Positions 17,112-26,152 of a stretch of 63,131 nt of DNA are shown here, one piece after another. The notes beneath the pieces were generated by a model that saw only the letters and a list, made by a program, of their open reading frames with translations, made no database searches and was not told where the DNA came from. Source of the DNA: Betaproteobacteria bacterium. GTDB taxonomy: Bacteria; Pseudomonadota; Gammaproteobacteria; Burkholderiales; SG8-41. Positions within the stretch are counted from its first letter, which is position 1. Every line of letters starts with the position of its first letter. The stretch lies in contig JANXSE010000163.1 of the NCBI GenBank assembly GCA_025356695.1, forward strand, positions 1 to 63,131, written 5' to 3'. A program made the position numbers and the translations under genes.

Positions 17112-18296
17112 ATGAAATTCTGTCAGCGCATCGCCGGGGCCTGTGCATTTGTGATCGCATGCGCGTTGCTGCCGGCAATGCCGGACGCGCATGCGCGCGT
17201 CGAGGAAGGCAACGCCGCAATTCAGCGCGGCGATTATGAAGAGGCGATGCGCGTGCTGCGCCCGCTGGCGGAACAGGGCGATCCCGAGGCGCAGCTCGGG
17301 CTGGGCATCATGTATTTGCGCGGCTATGGCGTGGCGACGAATTACTTCGAGGCGGCGAAGTGGTTTCGATTGGCGGCCGATAAGCGCATCGCACTGGCAC
17401 AGCACAATCTGGGCGTCATGTTCGAGAATGGTCTGGGTGTTGATAAAGATTTTCTCGAGGCGGCGAAGTGGTATACCGCTGCGGCGCAGGCGGGCGACAA
17501 AGAGTCGCAGCACAATCTGGCTTCGCTATATCTCGACGGCCGCGGCTTGCCGCAGAACGATAATGAAGCGCTGAAATGGTATCGCTTGAGTGCCGCGCAA
17601 GGACTGCCGGAGGCGCAGCGCGCGCTTGGCTCGATGTATTTTAATGGCCGCGGTGTGACGCAGGACGCTGCAACGGCGGCGCAGTGGTTTCGCAAAGCGG
17701 CGGATCAGGGCCTGGCGCTGGCGCAACAGGATATGGGCAATGCCTATCGTTTGGGCGCCGGCGTCGCGCGAGACTACGTTGCGGCGCTGACCTGGTACAA
17801 AAAGGCGGCCGACCGCGGCATTGCCGAGGCGCAGCACAATCTCGGCTTTATGCTAGAGAACGGGCAGGGCATTGCGAAAGACGCTGTTGAGGCGGCAAAC
17901 TTGTATCGCAAAGCCGCTGAATCCGGATTTGCCTTGTCGCAACATTCGCTTGCCAATCTGTATCTGTCAGGCAATGGCGTCGAGAAAAATTACGCTGAGG
18001 CGCTCAACTGGTTTCGCAAAGCGGCTGATCAGGGATTGTCGTACGCGCAGAATTCGCTCGGCACCCTGTATGCGGAAGGTTATGGCGTAACGAAAGACGA
18101 AGCCGAGGCGGTGCGCTGGATACGCAAAGCCGCCGAGCAGGGCGATGCCATTGCGCAATACAACCTTGCCTCGTGTTACGCAATGGGGCGCGGTATCGCG
18201 CGCAATGACGCCGAAGCGTTGCAGTGGACGCGCAGGGCGGCGGCGGGCGGGCACCCGGGCGCGCAGGCCATCATCCGTCAGATCGACGGGCGTTAG
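17112..18296 (+). CDS. secreted Sel1-like repeat protein
   Basis: A 394-residue protein with a signal peptide (MKFCQRIAGACAFVIACALL, cleavage near AHA) and nine consecutive Sel1-type repeats of 36 residues plus a partial tenth. Each repeat has the AQ-x-x-LG-x-x-Y/F...G-x-GV...A-x-x-W-[YF]-x-x-AA pattern, for example LALAQQDMGNAYRLGAGV. Repeats of this kind form a solenoid that holds partner proteins, often in envelope stress or secretion. There is no catalytic domain and no clear operon partner. The partner is unknown. Confidence 0.9.
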   Translation: MKFCQRIAGACAFVIACALLPAMPDAHARVEEGNAAIQRGDYEEAMRVLRPLAEQGDPEAQLGLGIMYLRGYGVATNYFEAAKWFRLAADKRIALAQHNLGVMFENGLGVDKDFLEAAKWYTAAAQAGDKESQHNLASLYLDGRGLPQNDNEALKWYRLSAAQGLPEAQRALGSMYFNGRGVTQDAATAAQWFRKAADQGLALAQQDMGNAYRLGAGVARDYVAALTWYKKAADRGIAEAQHNLGFMLENGQGIAKDAVEAANLYRKAAESGFALSQHSLANLYLSGNGVEKNYAEALNWFRKAADQGLSYAQNSLGTLYAEGYGVTKDEAEAVRWIRKAAEQGDAIAQYNLASCYAMGRGIARNDAEALQWTRRAAAGGHPGAQAIIRQIDGR

Positions 18297-18367
18297 AGTT
18301 TGCACATGGTTGTGCGTGTGCCGCGGTCGCGCTAGTCTTGCGCATTGCCCGCCCCGACAGGACAGTC

Positions 18368-18997
18368 ATGGACACCGTAGCCGATCCGCATCGCATCACC
18401 GATGTTGCCGCACTTGAACGCATCTACGGTCATCCGGCCGGCGCCGCGGTCGAGAAAGAACTCGGCTACCTGCATCCGCATTACAAACTGCTGATATCGA
18501 AGTCGCCGTTCGTCGTGCTCGCCACCGGCGGGCCGGCAGGGCTCGACACCTCGCCGCGCGGCGACGCGCCGGGTTTTGTGGTGGTTGAAGACGACAAGAC
18601 GCTGCTGCTGCCCGACCGCAAAGGCAACAACCGCATCGACAGCCTGCGCAATATTGTCGCCGACCCGCGCGTCGCGCTGATTTTTCTGATTCCGGGTGTA
18701 GGCGAAACGCTGCGCGTGAACGGGCGCGCTTCAATTACCACGGCGCCTGAAGTGCTCGAACGTTTTCGTGTTGACGGCGCCTTGCCGCGCTCGGTGATTG
18801 TGGTCAGCGTCGAGACGGTGTTTTTTCAATGCTCGCGCGCCTTGTGGCGCTCGAAGCTGTGGGACCCGGTAACGCAGATCGAACGCACGAGCCTGCCGAG
18901 CCTCGGCACCATGGTGCAGGACATCAGCGGTGCGAAGATCAAGGCGGTGGATTACGACAACAATCTTTATCCGCGGTTGAAGTCGACGCTTTACTGA
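18368..18997 (+). CDS. pyridoxamine 5'-phosphate oxidase-family FMN protein
   Basis: The 209 residues from ATG 18368 fit the split-barrel flavin-binding family, in the branch where a long N-terminal helix region precedes SPFVVLATGGPAGLDTSPRGD. The LLLPDRKGNNRIDSLRNI segment contacts FMN phosphate, and LIFLIPGVGETLRVNGRASI forms the barrel floor. The C-terminal CSRALWRSKLWDP segment is typical of this uncharacterised PPOX group. It likely reduces or oxidises a small molecule with FMN or F420; which is not evident. It begins 71 bases after the Sel1-repeat gene. Confidence 0.85.
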   Translation: MDTVADPHRITDVAALERIYGHPAGAAVEKELGYLHPHYKLLISKSPFVVLATGGPAGLDTSPRGDAPGFVVVEDDKTLLLPDRKGNNRIDSLRNIVADPRVALIFLIPGVGETLRVNGRASITTAPEVLERFRVDGALPRSVIVVSVETVFFQCSRALWRSKLWDPVTQIERTSLPSLGTMVQDISGAKIKAVDYDNNLYPRLKSTLY

Positions 18998-19013
18998 AGA
19001 ACTTATTTATCTG

Positions 19014-19050
19014 TTCCCTCCCCCTTGACGGGGAAGGGTTAGGGGGGGCG
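19014..19050. repeat. copy of the CCCTCCCCCTTGACG intergenic repeat
   Basis: CCCTCCCCCTTGACGGGGAAGG followed by GTTAGGGGGGG lies just after the PPOX-type stop codon. It matches the left arm of the repeat at 14934. It may also act as a GC-rich hairpin at the end of the transcript. Confidence 0.55.
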
Positions 19051-19190
19051 TTTTCCGGCGGTTTCGTTATGCGGCGTACTTGGATACGGGAGTAAAGCCG
19101 CGAATTGCCCAAACTATCTCCCTTTATTCCCACCCTTTGGCGCCACACCCCCGCTGCATAATGCATCGCATACCGACAGGAGATGCGAGC

Positions 19191-19565
19191 ATGAAACTCA
19201 TCAAATTTGCAGTGATCGCCGGACTGATTGTGCACGCCTCATTTGCGCAGGCGGATGTCAATGAAGTGTGCGTTGAAGCCTACGATGCGGCGCAGCAGGA
19301 AAAAAATCTTGTAACCGCGCTGGATGCACGCGTGGTCAGCGGGCCGGGACGTTTGTATTTTCATACGGCACCCGACGAGCGTTGCCGTTTGAAAGACGTT
19401 TTTCTGGTGCCGAAAGACCGTGTTGAAGTGTTTGCCGACCACGGCGCCTACACCGAAGTGATTTACTGGAACCCGGCGACCGGCGCCGGTACGGGCGGCT
19501 GGGTGCCGAGCGCGCGCCTTGCTGAATTGCGCGAAATGATCGGTTTGGTTACGCCGAAGCGCTGA
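19191..19565 (+). CDS. small secreted protein with SH3-like core, unknown
   Basis: The ATG at 19191 follows an AGGAGATG ribosome site, giving 124 residues with a signal peptide (MKLIKFAVIAGLIVHASFAQA). The mature part has two cysteines (NEVCVEAYDA and DERCRLKDVF) that could pair, and a beta-rich stretch with DRVEVFADHGAYTEVIYWNP and GGWVPSARL, like a bacterial SH3 domain. It is probably periplasmic. I do not recognise a named family. Confidence 0.7.
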   Translation: MKLIKFAVIAGLIVHASFAQADVNEVCVEAYDAAQQEKNLVTALDARVVSGPGRLYFHTAPDERCRLKDVFLVPKDRVEVFADHGAYTEVIYWNPATGAGTGGWVPSARLAELREMIGLVTPKR

Positions 19566-19682
19566 TCCCGACAGCTCTCCCCGTTTCACCGTGCTGCGCG
19601 CCTTGACTGTGGCGCAGCACTAGCGGAAGCTTGCGTAAAACCGCGACAAAGCGGTTAGCTACATGGCGCAAGGGGGAGTACC

Positions 19683-20642
19683 ATGAATTTCTGCAGCCGC
19701 TATTGCGTGCTGCTGGCGTTGATCGCCGGCAATGCCGTTGCGCAGGATTTTCCCAATCGACCGATCCGCATTCTGCTTGGTTTCGTGCCCGGCGGCACTG
19801 TCGATATTGTCGCGCGCCTGGTGGCGCCGAAAATGTCGCAGTCGATGGGGCAGGGTGTCATCGTCGACAATCGTCCGGGTGCGGGCGGGAACATCGCAGT
19901 CGAGCAAGTGGCGAAGGCAGCGCCCGATGGTTACACGCTGGTGCTGGTGAATCCGGCGCTGGCGATCAGTGCGAGCGCCTACCGAAAACTCAATTACGAC
20001 GCCGTGCGTGATCTTGCGCCGGTCGGGCTTGTTGCCAATTCCTGCCATCTGCTGATCATTCATCCGTCGCTGCCGGTGCGCACGGTGAAAGATCTGATTG
20101 CGCTCGCCAAGGCGCGCCCCGGACAGCTTAATTTTTCGTCGGGCGGCAACGGCAATTCCGATCACCTGCCGGGCGAGATGTTCAAGTCCATGGCCGGTAT
20201 CGACATCGTGCACATTCCGTATAAAGGCGGTGCGCCTGCCGCGGCTGACGTGGTGGCGGGGCAAGTCGAGATGTATTTCTCCGGCATTGCAGTCGGCCTG
20301 CCGCTGGCGAAGGCCGGGCGCGTGCGCGGCATCGCGGTGACGACGAAGACGCGTTCGCCGATCGCGCCTGAAGTGCCGACGATGGAAGAGTCCGGCGTGT
20401 TGGGGTTTGAGACAGCGTTATGGATGGGTTTGTTCGCGCCGGCCAACACGCCGCGCGCCGTGGTTATGCGGCTGAATGCTGAAATCATCAAAGCAGTCGA
20501 TGCAGCCGATTTGAAAGAGCGTCTCACGCAGATCGGTACCGAACCGTACGCCAGTTCGCCCGAACGGCTGGCAAGTTTGTTGCAAAGCGAAATCGAAAAA
20601 TACGGCAGGGTGGTCAACAGGATCGGACTCAAAATTGACTGA
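19683..20642 (+). CDS. Bug/TctC-type receptor (copy 3)
   Basis: A 319-residue Bug receptor with a GGGGGAG ribosome site. Signal peptide MNFCSRYCVLLALIAGNAVAQ, then FPNRPIRILLGFVPGGTVDIVARLV, NRPGAGGNIAVEQV, PDGYTLVLVN, HIPYKGGAPAAADV and a VPTMEESGVLGF hinge. The ligand loop reads PGGTVD. It is followed after 53 bases by a beta-propeller protein and then another receptor, so the three probably serve one catabolic route. Confidence 0.92.
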   Translation: MNFCSRYCVLLALIAGNAVAQDFPNRPIRILLGFVPGGTVDIVARLVAPKMSQSMGQGVIVDNRPGAGGNIAVEQVAKAAPDGYTLVLVNPALAISASAYRKLNYDAVRDLAPVGLVANSCHLLIIHPSLPVRTVKDLIALAKARPGQLNFSSGGNGNSDHLPGEMFKSMAGIDIVHIPYKGGAPAAADVVAGQVEMYFSGIAVGLPLAKAGRVRGIAVTTKTRSPIAPEVPTMEESGVLGFETALWMGLFAPANTPRAVVMRLNAEIIKAVDAADLKERLTQIGTEPYASSPERLASLLQSEIEKYGRVVNRIGLKID

Positions 20643-20695
20643 TATTCAATAACGCGCGGCAGCGCGACAGCAGTTATCAAACGGGGGAGTACACA

Positions 20696-21826
20696 ATGAA
20701 ATTGCATCTGAAGCAGATCGTCATGCTGGTGCCGGCTTTGCTGCTGTGCGCACTGGCTCTTGCGCAAACGCGCGAAGTGCCGAAATTCGAAGTCGATCCG
20801 AACTGGCCGCAACTGCCGGCGAAGTGGGTGTGGGGGCAGGTCTCCTCGGTGTCCATCGACGAGCGCCAGCACGCCTGGGTGCTGCAGCGTCCGGGCACCA
20901 TACGCACCGACCAGAAGGGCCGCGCCGCGCCGCCGGTGATCGAGTTCGATGAAGACGGCAAATTCATACAAGGCTGGGGCGGCCCCGGCGAGGGTTACGA
21001 CTGGCCGGAGATCGAGCACGGCGTTTATGTCGATGCCAAGGGTTTCGTCTGGATCGGCGGCAACGGCAAGAACGATCATCAGTTATTGAAGTTCACGCGC
21101 GATGGCAAGTTCGTCATGCAGATCGGCAAGAAGGGGCAGAGCAAGGGCAACAAGGACACGCAGAACGTCAATCAGGCCGCCGACACTTTCTATTATGCAA
21201 AAACCAATGAGCTGATTGTCGCCGACGGCTACGGCAACAAGCGTGTCATCGTGTTCGACGCCGATACCGGCGCTTTCAAGCGCATGTGGGGCGCCTTCGG
21301 CAATGAACCGCTCGACGACGTGCCGCTGCCGCCGAAAGTGCCGGAAGCTTCGCGCATGCCGGCCAGCACGGAAACGGGCCGCGGGCCGGAGCAATTCGTG
21401 CGACCGGTGCACGCGGCGCGCGTCTCCAACGACGGGCTCATCTACGTGTCGGACCGCGGCGGCAAGCGCGTGCAAATTTTCACGCTCGACGGCAAATATG
21501 TGTCGCAGAAATTCATCGACCGCTGGTGTGAAGAGCCGCATTGCGGCAACGGCCAGACGGTGGCGAGCACAGCGTTCTCGCATGATCCGGCGCAGCGCTT
21601 TCTTTATGTGGCAAGCCGCAGCCCGCAGCGCGTGTGGGTGCTCGACCGCAAGACCATGGAGCAGCTCGACTCGTTCGGGCGCATGGGTATCGCGCCCGGC
21701 GAGTTCTACGTCATGCACCACATGAACGTCGACGCCAAAGGCAATCTCTATGTGACCGAAGTGCAGGACGGCAAGCGCGTGCAGAAGTTTATCTACAAGG
21801 GCATGGCGCAGGTGCCGGTGAAGTGA
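20696..21826 (+). CDS. secreted NHL-repeat six-bladed beta-propeller protein
   Basis: The 376 residues carry a signal peptide (MKLHLKQIVMLVPALLLCALALAQ) and NHL-type propeller blades: WGQVSSVSIDERQHAWVLQR, HGVYVDAKGFVWIGGNGKND, VHAARVSNDGLIYVSDRGG and HHMNVDAKGNLYVTEVQDGK. Relatives are the lyase half of peptidylglycine amidating enzyme and gluconolactonase/SMP-30-like proteins; those metal-bound catalytic sites are not obvious here. It is periplasmic and its stop overlaps the start of the next receptor (GTGA). It may hydrolyse or bind a periplasmic precursor that the receptor then collects. Confidence 0.82.
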   Translation: MKLHLKQIVMLVPALLLCALALAQTREVPKFEVDPNWPQLPAKWVWGQVSSVSIDERQHAWVLQRPGTIRTDQKGRAAPPVIEFDEDGKFIQGWGGPGEGYDWPEIEHGVYVDAKGFVWIGGNGKNDHQLLKFTRDGKFVMQIGKKGQSKGNKDTQNVNQAADTFYYAKTNELIVADGYGNKRVIVFDADTGAFKRMWGAFGNEPLDDVPLPPKVPEASRMPASTETGRGPEQFVRPVHAARVSNDGLIYVSDRGGKRVQIFTLDGKYVSQKFIDRWCEEPHCGNGQTVASTAFSHDPAQRFLYVASRSPQRVWVLDRKTMEQLDSFGRMGIAPGEFYVMHHMNVDAKGNLYVTEVQDGKRVQKFIYKGMAQVPVK

Positions 21827-22782
21827 GGTTTGCGGCCGGTTGCGCGCAGCTGACGCTGACGCTGGTTGCCGGCGTTGCTGCGGCGCAGGACTATCCGTCG
21901 CGCACGGTGCGTATCGTCACCGCCGAAGCCGGCGGCAGCAACGACATCGCCGCTCGCATCATCGCGCAGCCGCTGGCGGCGGCGTTCGGCCAGCAGTTCA
22001 TCGTCGAGAACATGGGCGCGGCGAGCGGCGTCATCGCCGCGCAGACAGTGGCCAAGGCCGCGCCTGACGGCTACACGCTGATCCTTTATGGCGCCAGCCT
22101 GTGGCTGCTGCCGTTTTTTCGCAATAACCTGCCGTTTGAGCTGGCGCGTGATTTTGCACCGGTGATCTGGACTAATCGCGGCCCCAATCTGCTGGTGGTG
22201 CATCCGTCGCTACCGGTAAAAACGGTGCGTGAATTGATTGTGCTGGCGCGCGCGCGGCCGGGCGCGCTCAACTACGGTTCGAGCTCGCTCGGCGCGGCGA
22301 ATCATCTTGCTGCGGAATTGTTCAAGACCATGGCGCGCGTCGACATCGTGCACATTCCGTACAAAGGCACTTCGCCGGCATTGAACGACGTCATCGGCGG
22401 ACAGTTGCAGGTGATGTTTCCGAACGCGCCGTCGGCGGGCCCGCATGTGAAGTCGGGCAAGCTGCGCGGGCTTGCCATCACCAGTGCACAGCAGTCGCCG
22501 CTGTATCCGGAATTGCCGACGGTGGCTGCGACCGGGTTGCCTGGTTATGAGGCGGTGTCGATCTACGGCGTGTTCGCACCGGTAAAAACGTCTGCCGCGA
22601 TTGTTCTGCGGCTTAATCAGGAAATCAGCCGTGTGCTCGCGCGTGCCGAGGTTAAAGAGCGCTTTGCCGGCATCGGTGTCGAGACCGTTGGCGGCACGCC
22701 GGCCGAATTTGCAGCGGTGGTGCAATCCGAAACCGCAAAGTGGGGCAAGGTCATACGCGACGCCGGTATCCGCGCGGAATAA
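21823..22782 (+). CDS. Bug/TctC-type receptor (copy 4), GTG start
   Basis: I start at GTG 21823, which overlaps the propeller gene's stop codon as GTGA and gives 319 residues with a signal peptide (RFAAGCAQLTLTLVAGVAAAQ). Family marks are YPSRTVRIVTAEAGGSNDIAAR, NMGAASGVIAAQT, PDGYTL, HIPYKGTSP and a late GLPGYEAV. The loop reads AGGSND, and the usual NRPGA is NMGAA. Coupled translation ties it to the propeller protein. Confidence 0.9.
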   Translation: MRFAAGCAQLTLTLVAGVAAAQDYPSRTVRIVTAEAGGSNDIAARIIAQPLAAAFGQQFIVENMGAASGVIAAQTVAKAAPDGYTLILYGASLWLLPFFRNNLPFELARDFAPVIWTNRGPNLLVVHPSLPVKTVRELIVLARARPGALNYGSSSLGAANHLAAELFKTMARVDIVHIPYKGTSPALNDVIGGQLQVMFPNAPSAGPHVKSGKLRGLAITSAQQSPLYPELPTVAATGLPGYEAVSIYGVFAPVKTSAAIVLRLNQEISRVLARAEVKERFAGIGVETVGGTPAEFAAVVQSETAKWGKVIRDAGIRAE

Positions 22783-22806
22783 AATCGGTTTTTCAGGAGG
22801 CGGTGT

Positions 22807-23763
22807 ATGGCATCGGCGGCGGAACTCGAACGCAACAAAAAGATCGTGCGCAGCTTCAAGGCGTGTCAGGGCCGGCATGACGAAGCGGCTGTGATGCGCG
22901 AAATTCTCTCGCCCGACTACAAGCGCCTGCGCGCTGGTATGCAAAACATCAACAGCAATGCGCAAGGCGACAATTTTCCGCCGACCGTGCACGGTTTGCG
23001 CGAAGCATTTCCAGACCGCGAAGACGTCATCGAGGAAATCATCGCCGAGGGCGATCGCGTCGCCATGCGCTGGCGGTTGAAAGGCACGCACCGCGGCAAT
23101 CTGTTCGGTATCGCGCCGACCGGCAAAAAATTCGACGTCTGGGAGCTTGGCGTATTTCGTCTCAAGGACGGCCGCATCACCGGGGCCTGGTTTATGGCCG
23201 ATGAAGTCGGTTTGTTGAAGCAGCTCGGCGTCAATCTGCCGGCACGCAGCGACGGCCGGCGCATCATGCCGGCGCCGCCGGCCGCCGGCGAGTTTGCCGA
23301 AGACGTAGTGCGGCGGCTTGAGGCCGAAGCGGCGAGCCCGCAGCAGCGCAACAAGATCATCGTCGCGCGCTCGAAAACAGCGGCGCCGCCAAAAGAAGAC
23401 CGCGCGCATCACCAGCTGCGCTACTGGGGTATGCAGCATATGCGCGATTACGCCGTCGCGATCGGCACTGAAAAATTCGATCCGACCTCCGCGTTCCCGG
23501 ATCGCCGCGATCACATCACCGGATTGATCGCCGAAGACAACCGCGTGTGGATGCTGTTCAATCTGCGCGGCACTAACACCGCGAGCTTTTACGGCGAGGC
23601 GCCGACCGGCTGCCGCGTCGAGATGGCCGAAATCGGCATCATGCATTTCAACGACGGCAAGTGGACCGACAGCTGGTATTACGCCGACGGGCTCGGTATG
23701 CTGCTCCAGTTGAATGCATTGCATCTTGTCGATGTGATGCAGAAAATCGCCGCGCGCGCGTAA
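22807..23763 (+). CDS. tandem SnoaL-like (NTF2-fold) protein
   Basis: The 318 residues hold two NTF2/SnoaL-like domains: residues 1-145 (IIAEGDRVAMRWRLKGTH then FRLKDGRITGAWFMAD) and about 190-318 (LIAEDNRVWMLFNLRGTN then MHFNDGKWTDSWYYADGLG). Each half repeats the cone-shaped barrel used by polyketide cyclases, isomerases and epoxide hydrolases. The gene has a CAGGAGGCGG ribosome site and follows a receptor by 24 bases. It probably isomerises or hydrolyses a small organic compound. Single-domain forms are the rule, so the fused pair would make a dimer-like unit in one chain. Confidence 0.8.
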   Translation: MASAAELERNKKIVRSFKACQGRHDEAAVMREILSPDYKRLRAGMQNINSNAQGDNFPPTVHGLREAFPDREDVIEEIIAEGDRVAMRWRLKGTHRGNLFGIAPTGKKFDVWELGVFRLKDGRITGAWFMADEVGLLKQLGVNLPARSDGRRIMPAPPAAGEFAEDVVRRLEAEAASPQQRNKIIVARSKTAAPPKEDRAHHQLRYWGMQHMRDYAVAIGTEKFDPTSAFPDRRDHITGLIAEDNRVWMLFNLRGTNTASFYGEAPTGCRVEMAEIGIMHFNDGKWTDSWYYADGLGMLLQLNALHLVDVMQKIAARA

Positions 23764-23820
23764 CGCAATGCCGGTATCTGCGCTAAGATTGTTTTTGCGC
23801 AATCAGCGACGGGGAATTTC

Positions 23821-24216
23821 ATGGCTATCACGACACGACGTATAAACACCGGCAAAGTCGCATACGCCGTGACTGCGAACGCGCATACATTGGTTACGGA
23901 TATCGACGCCGCCAGCGGCGGCGACGATCTCGGGCCATCGCCGCACGACCTGTTCGACGCGTCCCTCGCCGCCTGCACTTCGTTGACCGTGACCATGTAT
24001 GCGGCGCGCAAAAACTGGCCGCTGACCGACGTGCAGGTGACGGTCGAGCGCGATAACAGCCGCGAAGCGGCCGGGCATTACAAACTGACGCGGCGCGTAC
24101 ACCTGGTCGGTGCGCTCGACGCCGAACAGAAAACGCGCCTCATGGAAATCGCTAACAAATGCCCGATCCACAAGCTGATGCATGCCGAGATCGAAATCGT
24201 CACCGAAGGTATTTGA
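23821..24216 (+). CDS. OsmC-family peroxidase-like protein
   Basis: At 131 residues this is a normal OsmC/Ohr-family protein, a cytoplasmic dimer that reduces organic hydroperoxides with two reactive cysteines. Both are present: one in SLAACTSLTVTMYA, the other in IANKCPIHKLMHAE. The GPSPHDLFDASL segment is characteristic of the OsmC/YhfA branch rather than Ohr. It lies 57 bases after the SnoaL-like gene and 24 before the pirin gene, a pairing seen in oxidative-stress clusters. Confidence 0.9.
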   Translation: MAITTRRINTGKVAYAVTANAHTLVTDIDAASGGDDLGPSPHDLFDASLAACTSLTVTMYAARKNWPLTDVQVTVERDNSREAAGHYKLTRRVHLVGALDAEQKTRLMEIANKCPIHKLMHAEIEIVTEGI

Positions 24217-24240
24217 TTCACCTTACGCAAGCGCCAAACC

Positions 24241-25113
24241 ATGCCCGCCGCCATCAGCCACGTCATCAACCCGCACATCAAGGATCTCGGTGGTTTCTCG
24301 GTGCGCCGCATTCTGCCGGCGTTTCCGACGCGCATGGTCGGGCCGTTTATTTTTCTCGACCACATGGGGCCGGCGGATTTTGCAGCGGGCGCCGGCATCG
24401 ACGTGCGGCCGCATCCGCACATCGGCCTCGCCACGGTAACGTATCTGTTCGAAGGTGCGTTCATGCACCGCGACAGCCTCGGCAATGCACAACGCATAGA
24501 ACCGGGCGATGTCAACTGGATGACGGCCGGCCGCGGCATCGTGCATTCGGAACGCACGCCGCAGGAAGATCGCGCCAGCGCCAGCCGCATACACGGTTTG
24601 CAAAGCTGGGTCGCGTTACCGGTCAAATACGAGCGCTGTACGCCCGCCTTCAGTCATCATCCGAAAGCCAGCCTGCCGGCGATTGCAGAGGGTGGCGTGA
24701 CGATGACCTTGATTGCCGGCAGCGCATACGAGCGCCGTGCGCCGGCGCCGGTCTTTTCGGACATGTTTTATCTCGCGGCAGAGATGACGCCCGGCTCCGT
24801 ATGCCGTTTGCCGGCCGAACATGAAGAACGCGCGGTCTATGTCGTGGATGGCGACGTGAAGGTCGCCGGCAGCCCGCTGGCGCCGCAACATATGGCGGTG
24901 GCGAGTGCCGGTGCGGCTATCGAGATCAAAGCGGTGACGGCAGCGCGCGTGATGCTGCTCGGCGGCGCCAAACTCGACGGCGAGCACTTTATCTGGTGGA
25001 ACTTCGTTGCGAGTTCGAAAGAATTGATCGAAGAAGCAAAGGCGCGCTGGCAGGCGCAATCGTTTGCGCCGGTGCCGGGCGAGACGGAATTTATTCCGCT
25101 GCCTGAGCGCTGA
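24241..25113 (+). CDS. pirin-family bicupin protein
   Basis: The 290 residues match pirin, a double-cupin protein. The metal-binding cupin is N-terminal: two His in RPHPHIGLATVTY, then FEGAFMHRDSLGN and a Glu in VHSERTPQE. The FSVRRILPAFPTRMVGPFIFLD opening is typical. The C-terminal cupin lacks metal ligands, as expected. Bacterial pirins act as quercetin dioxygenases or as metabolic regulators by binding other enzymes. It is probably co-transcribed with the OsmC-type gene. Confidence 0.9.
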   Translation: MPAAISHVINPHIKDLGGFSVRRILPAFPTRMVGPFIFLDHMGPADFAAGAGIDVRPHPHIGLATVTYLFEGAFMHRDSLGNAQRIEPGDVNWMTAGRGIVHSERTPQEDRASASRIHGLQSWVALPVKYERCTPAFSHHPKASLPAIAEGGVTMTLIAGSAYERRAPAPVFSDMFYLAAEMTPGSVCRLPAEHEERAVYVVDGDVKVAGSPLAPQHMAVASAGAAIEIKAVTAARVMLLGGAKLDGEHFIWWNFVASSKELIEEAKARWQAQSFAPVPGETEFIPLPER

Positions 25114-25151
25114 GCGTTAAACGAGCCCGAACAATAACCGGGAGGAGAGCG

Positions 25152-26138
25152 ATGCGACTCAAGAAGCGCACGCTGAGTGATGGCGGAATTGCCGTGGCGG
25201 CGGTGTTTGCGTGCGCGGTAGGTACGCCGGCAATGGCGCAGCAGTACCCGGACAGACCGATCCGCATGGTGGCGCCGTTTGCGCCCGGCGGCGGCGCCGA
25301 TGTCTACGGCCGCTTGCTGGCGAAAAAATTCTCTGAAATATTTTCGCAGCAGGTAGTGGTCGACAACCGCAGCGGCGCCAACGGCATTATCGGCACGGAT
25401 ATCGTGGCTAAAGCGGCGCCCAGCGGTTACACGCTGCTGTTTACGCTGAGCGCGCATGTCACCAATGCGGCGATCCGCAACGACCTGCCGTACGACACAT
25501 TGAAGGATTTTGCGCCGGTCTCGCTGTTCACCGAGTTTCCGCTGTTCCTCTACGCCTCGCCGTCGCTGCCGGCGCAATCGGTGCCCGAACTGCTGGCGCT
25601 GGTGCGCGGCAAACCCGGCGCCTTCAACTACGGCTCGACCGGCGTTGGTTCGGCGCAACATTTCGCCGGCGAGATGCTCAATGCTTATGCAAAAACAAAA
25701 GTCGTGCATATCAGCTACAAAGGCATCCCGGCGGCGATGACCGATGTGACGTCCGGCGCGATTGCGTATTCCTTCTTCGGTCCGACCCTGATGCCGATGG
25801 TGAAAGCGGGCAAGCTCAAAGTGTTGGGCGTAACATCGGCGAAACGCTCACCGGCGTTTCCGGATGTGCCGACGATTCAGGAAGGCGGTGTGCCGAACTA
25901 CCACTTCACGCAATGGCATTGCCTGCTCGTGCCGCGCAATACGCCGAAAGCCGTCATCGCGCGCCTGCAGCAGGCGGTGGTGCAGGCGACGCAGGACCGC
26001 GACATCGTTGCCACACTCAACGCCGATGGCACCGAACTGCGCGGCAGCACGCCCGAGCAGCTCGGCCAGTTCATTGCGCGCGAACTGGCGAGGTTTCAGG
26101 AACTCGCGCGCGGCATGGGCAGTTTTAAAGCCGATTAG
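25152..26138 (+). CDS. Bug/TctC-type receptor (copy 5)
   Basis: A 328-residue Bug receptor with a strong GGGAGGAGAG ribosome site. The signal peptide ends at AMAQ. The mature domain shows YPDRPIRMVAPFAPGGGADVYGRL, NRSGANGIIGTDIV, PSGYTL, YDTLKDFAPVSLF, ISYKGIPAAM and VPTIQEGGVPNY. The ligand loop reads PGGGAD with a Tyr two residues on. It begins 38 bases after the pirin gene and is followed at once by another receptor. Confidence 0.92.
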   Translation: MRLKKRTLSDGGIAVAAVFACAVGTPAMAQQYPDRPIRMVAPFAPGGGADVYGRLLAKKFSEIFSQQVVVDNRSGANGIIGTDIVAKAAPSGYTLLFTLSAHVTNAAIRNDLPYDTLKDFAPVSLFTEFPLFLYASPSLPAQSVPELLALVRGKPGAFNYGSTGVGSAQHFAGEMLNAYAKTKVVHISYKGIPAAMTDVTSGAIAYSFFGPTLMPMVKAGKLKVLGVTSAKRSPAFPDVPTIQEGGVPNYHFTQWHCLLVPRNTPKAVIARLQQAVVQATQDRDIVATLNADGTELRGSTPEQLGQFIARELARFQELARGMGSFKAD

Positions 26139-26152
26139 GCGACGGAGACCGC

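Noticed and set aside
22210..23802. 530-codon minus-strand frame under a receptor and the SnoaL-like gene
   Set aside because: It has the same low-complexity Arg/His composition, no motif, and full overlap with well-supported genes.
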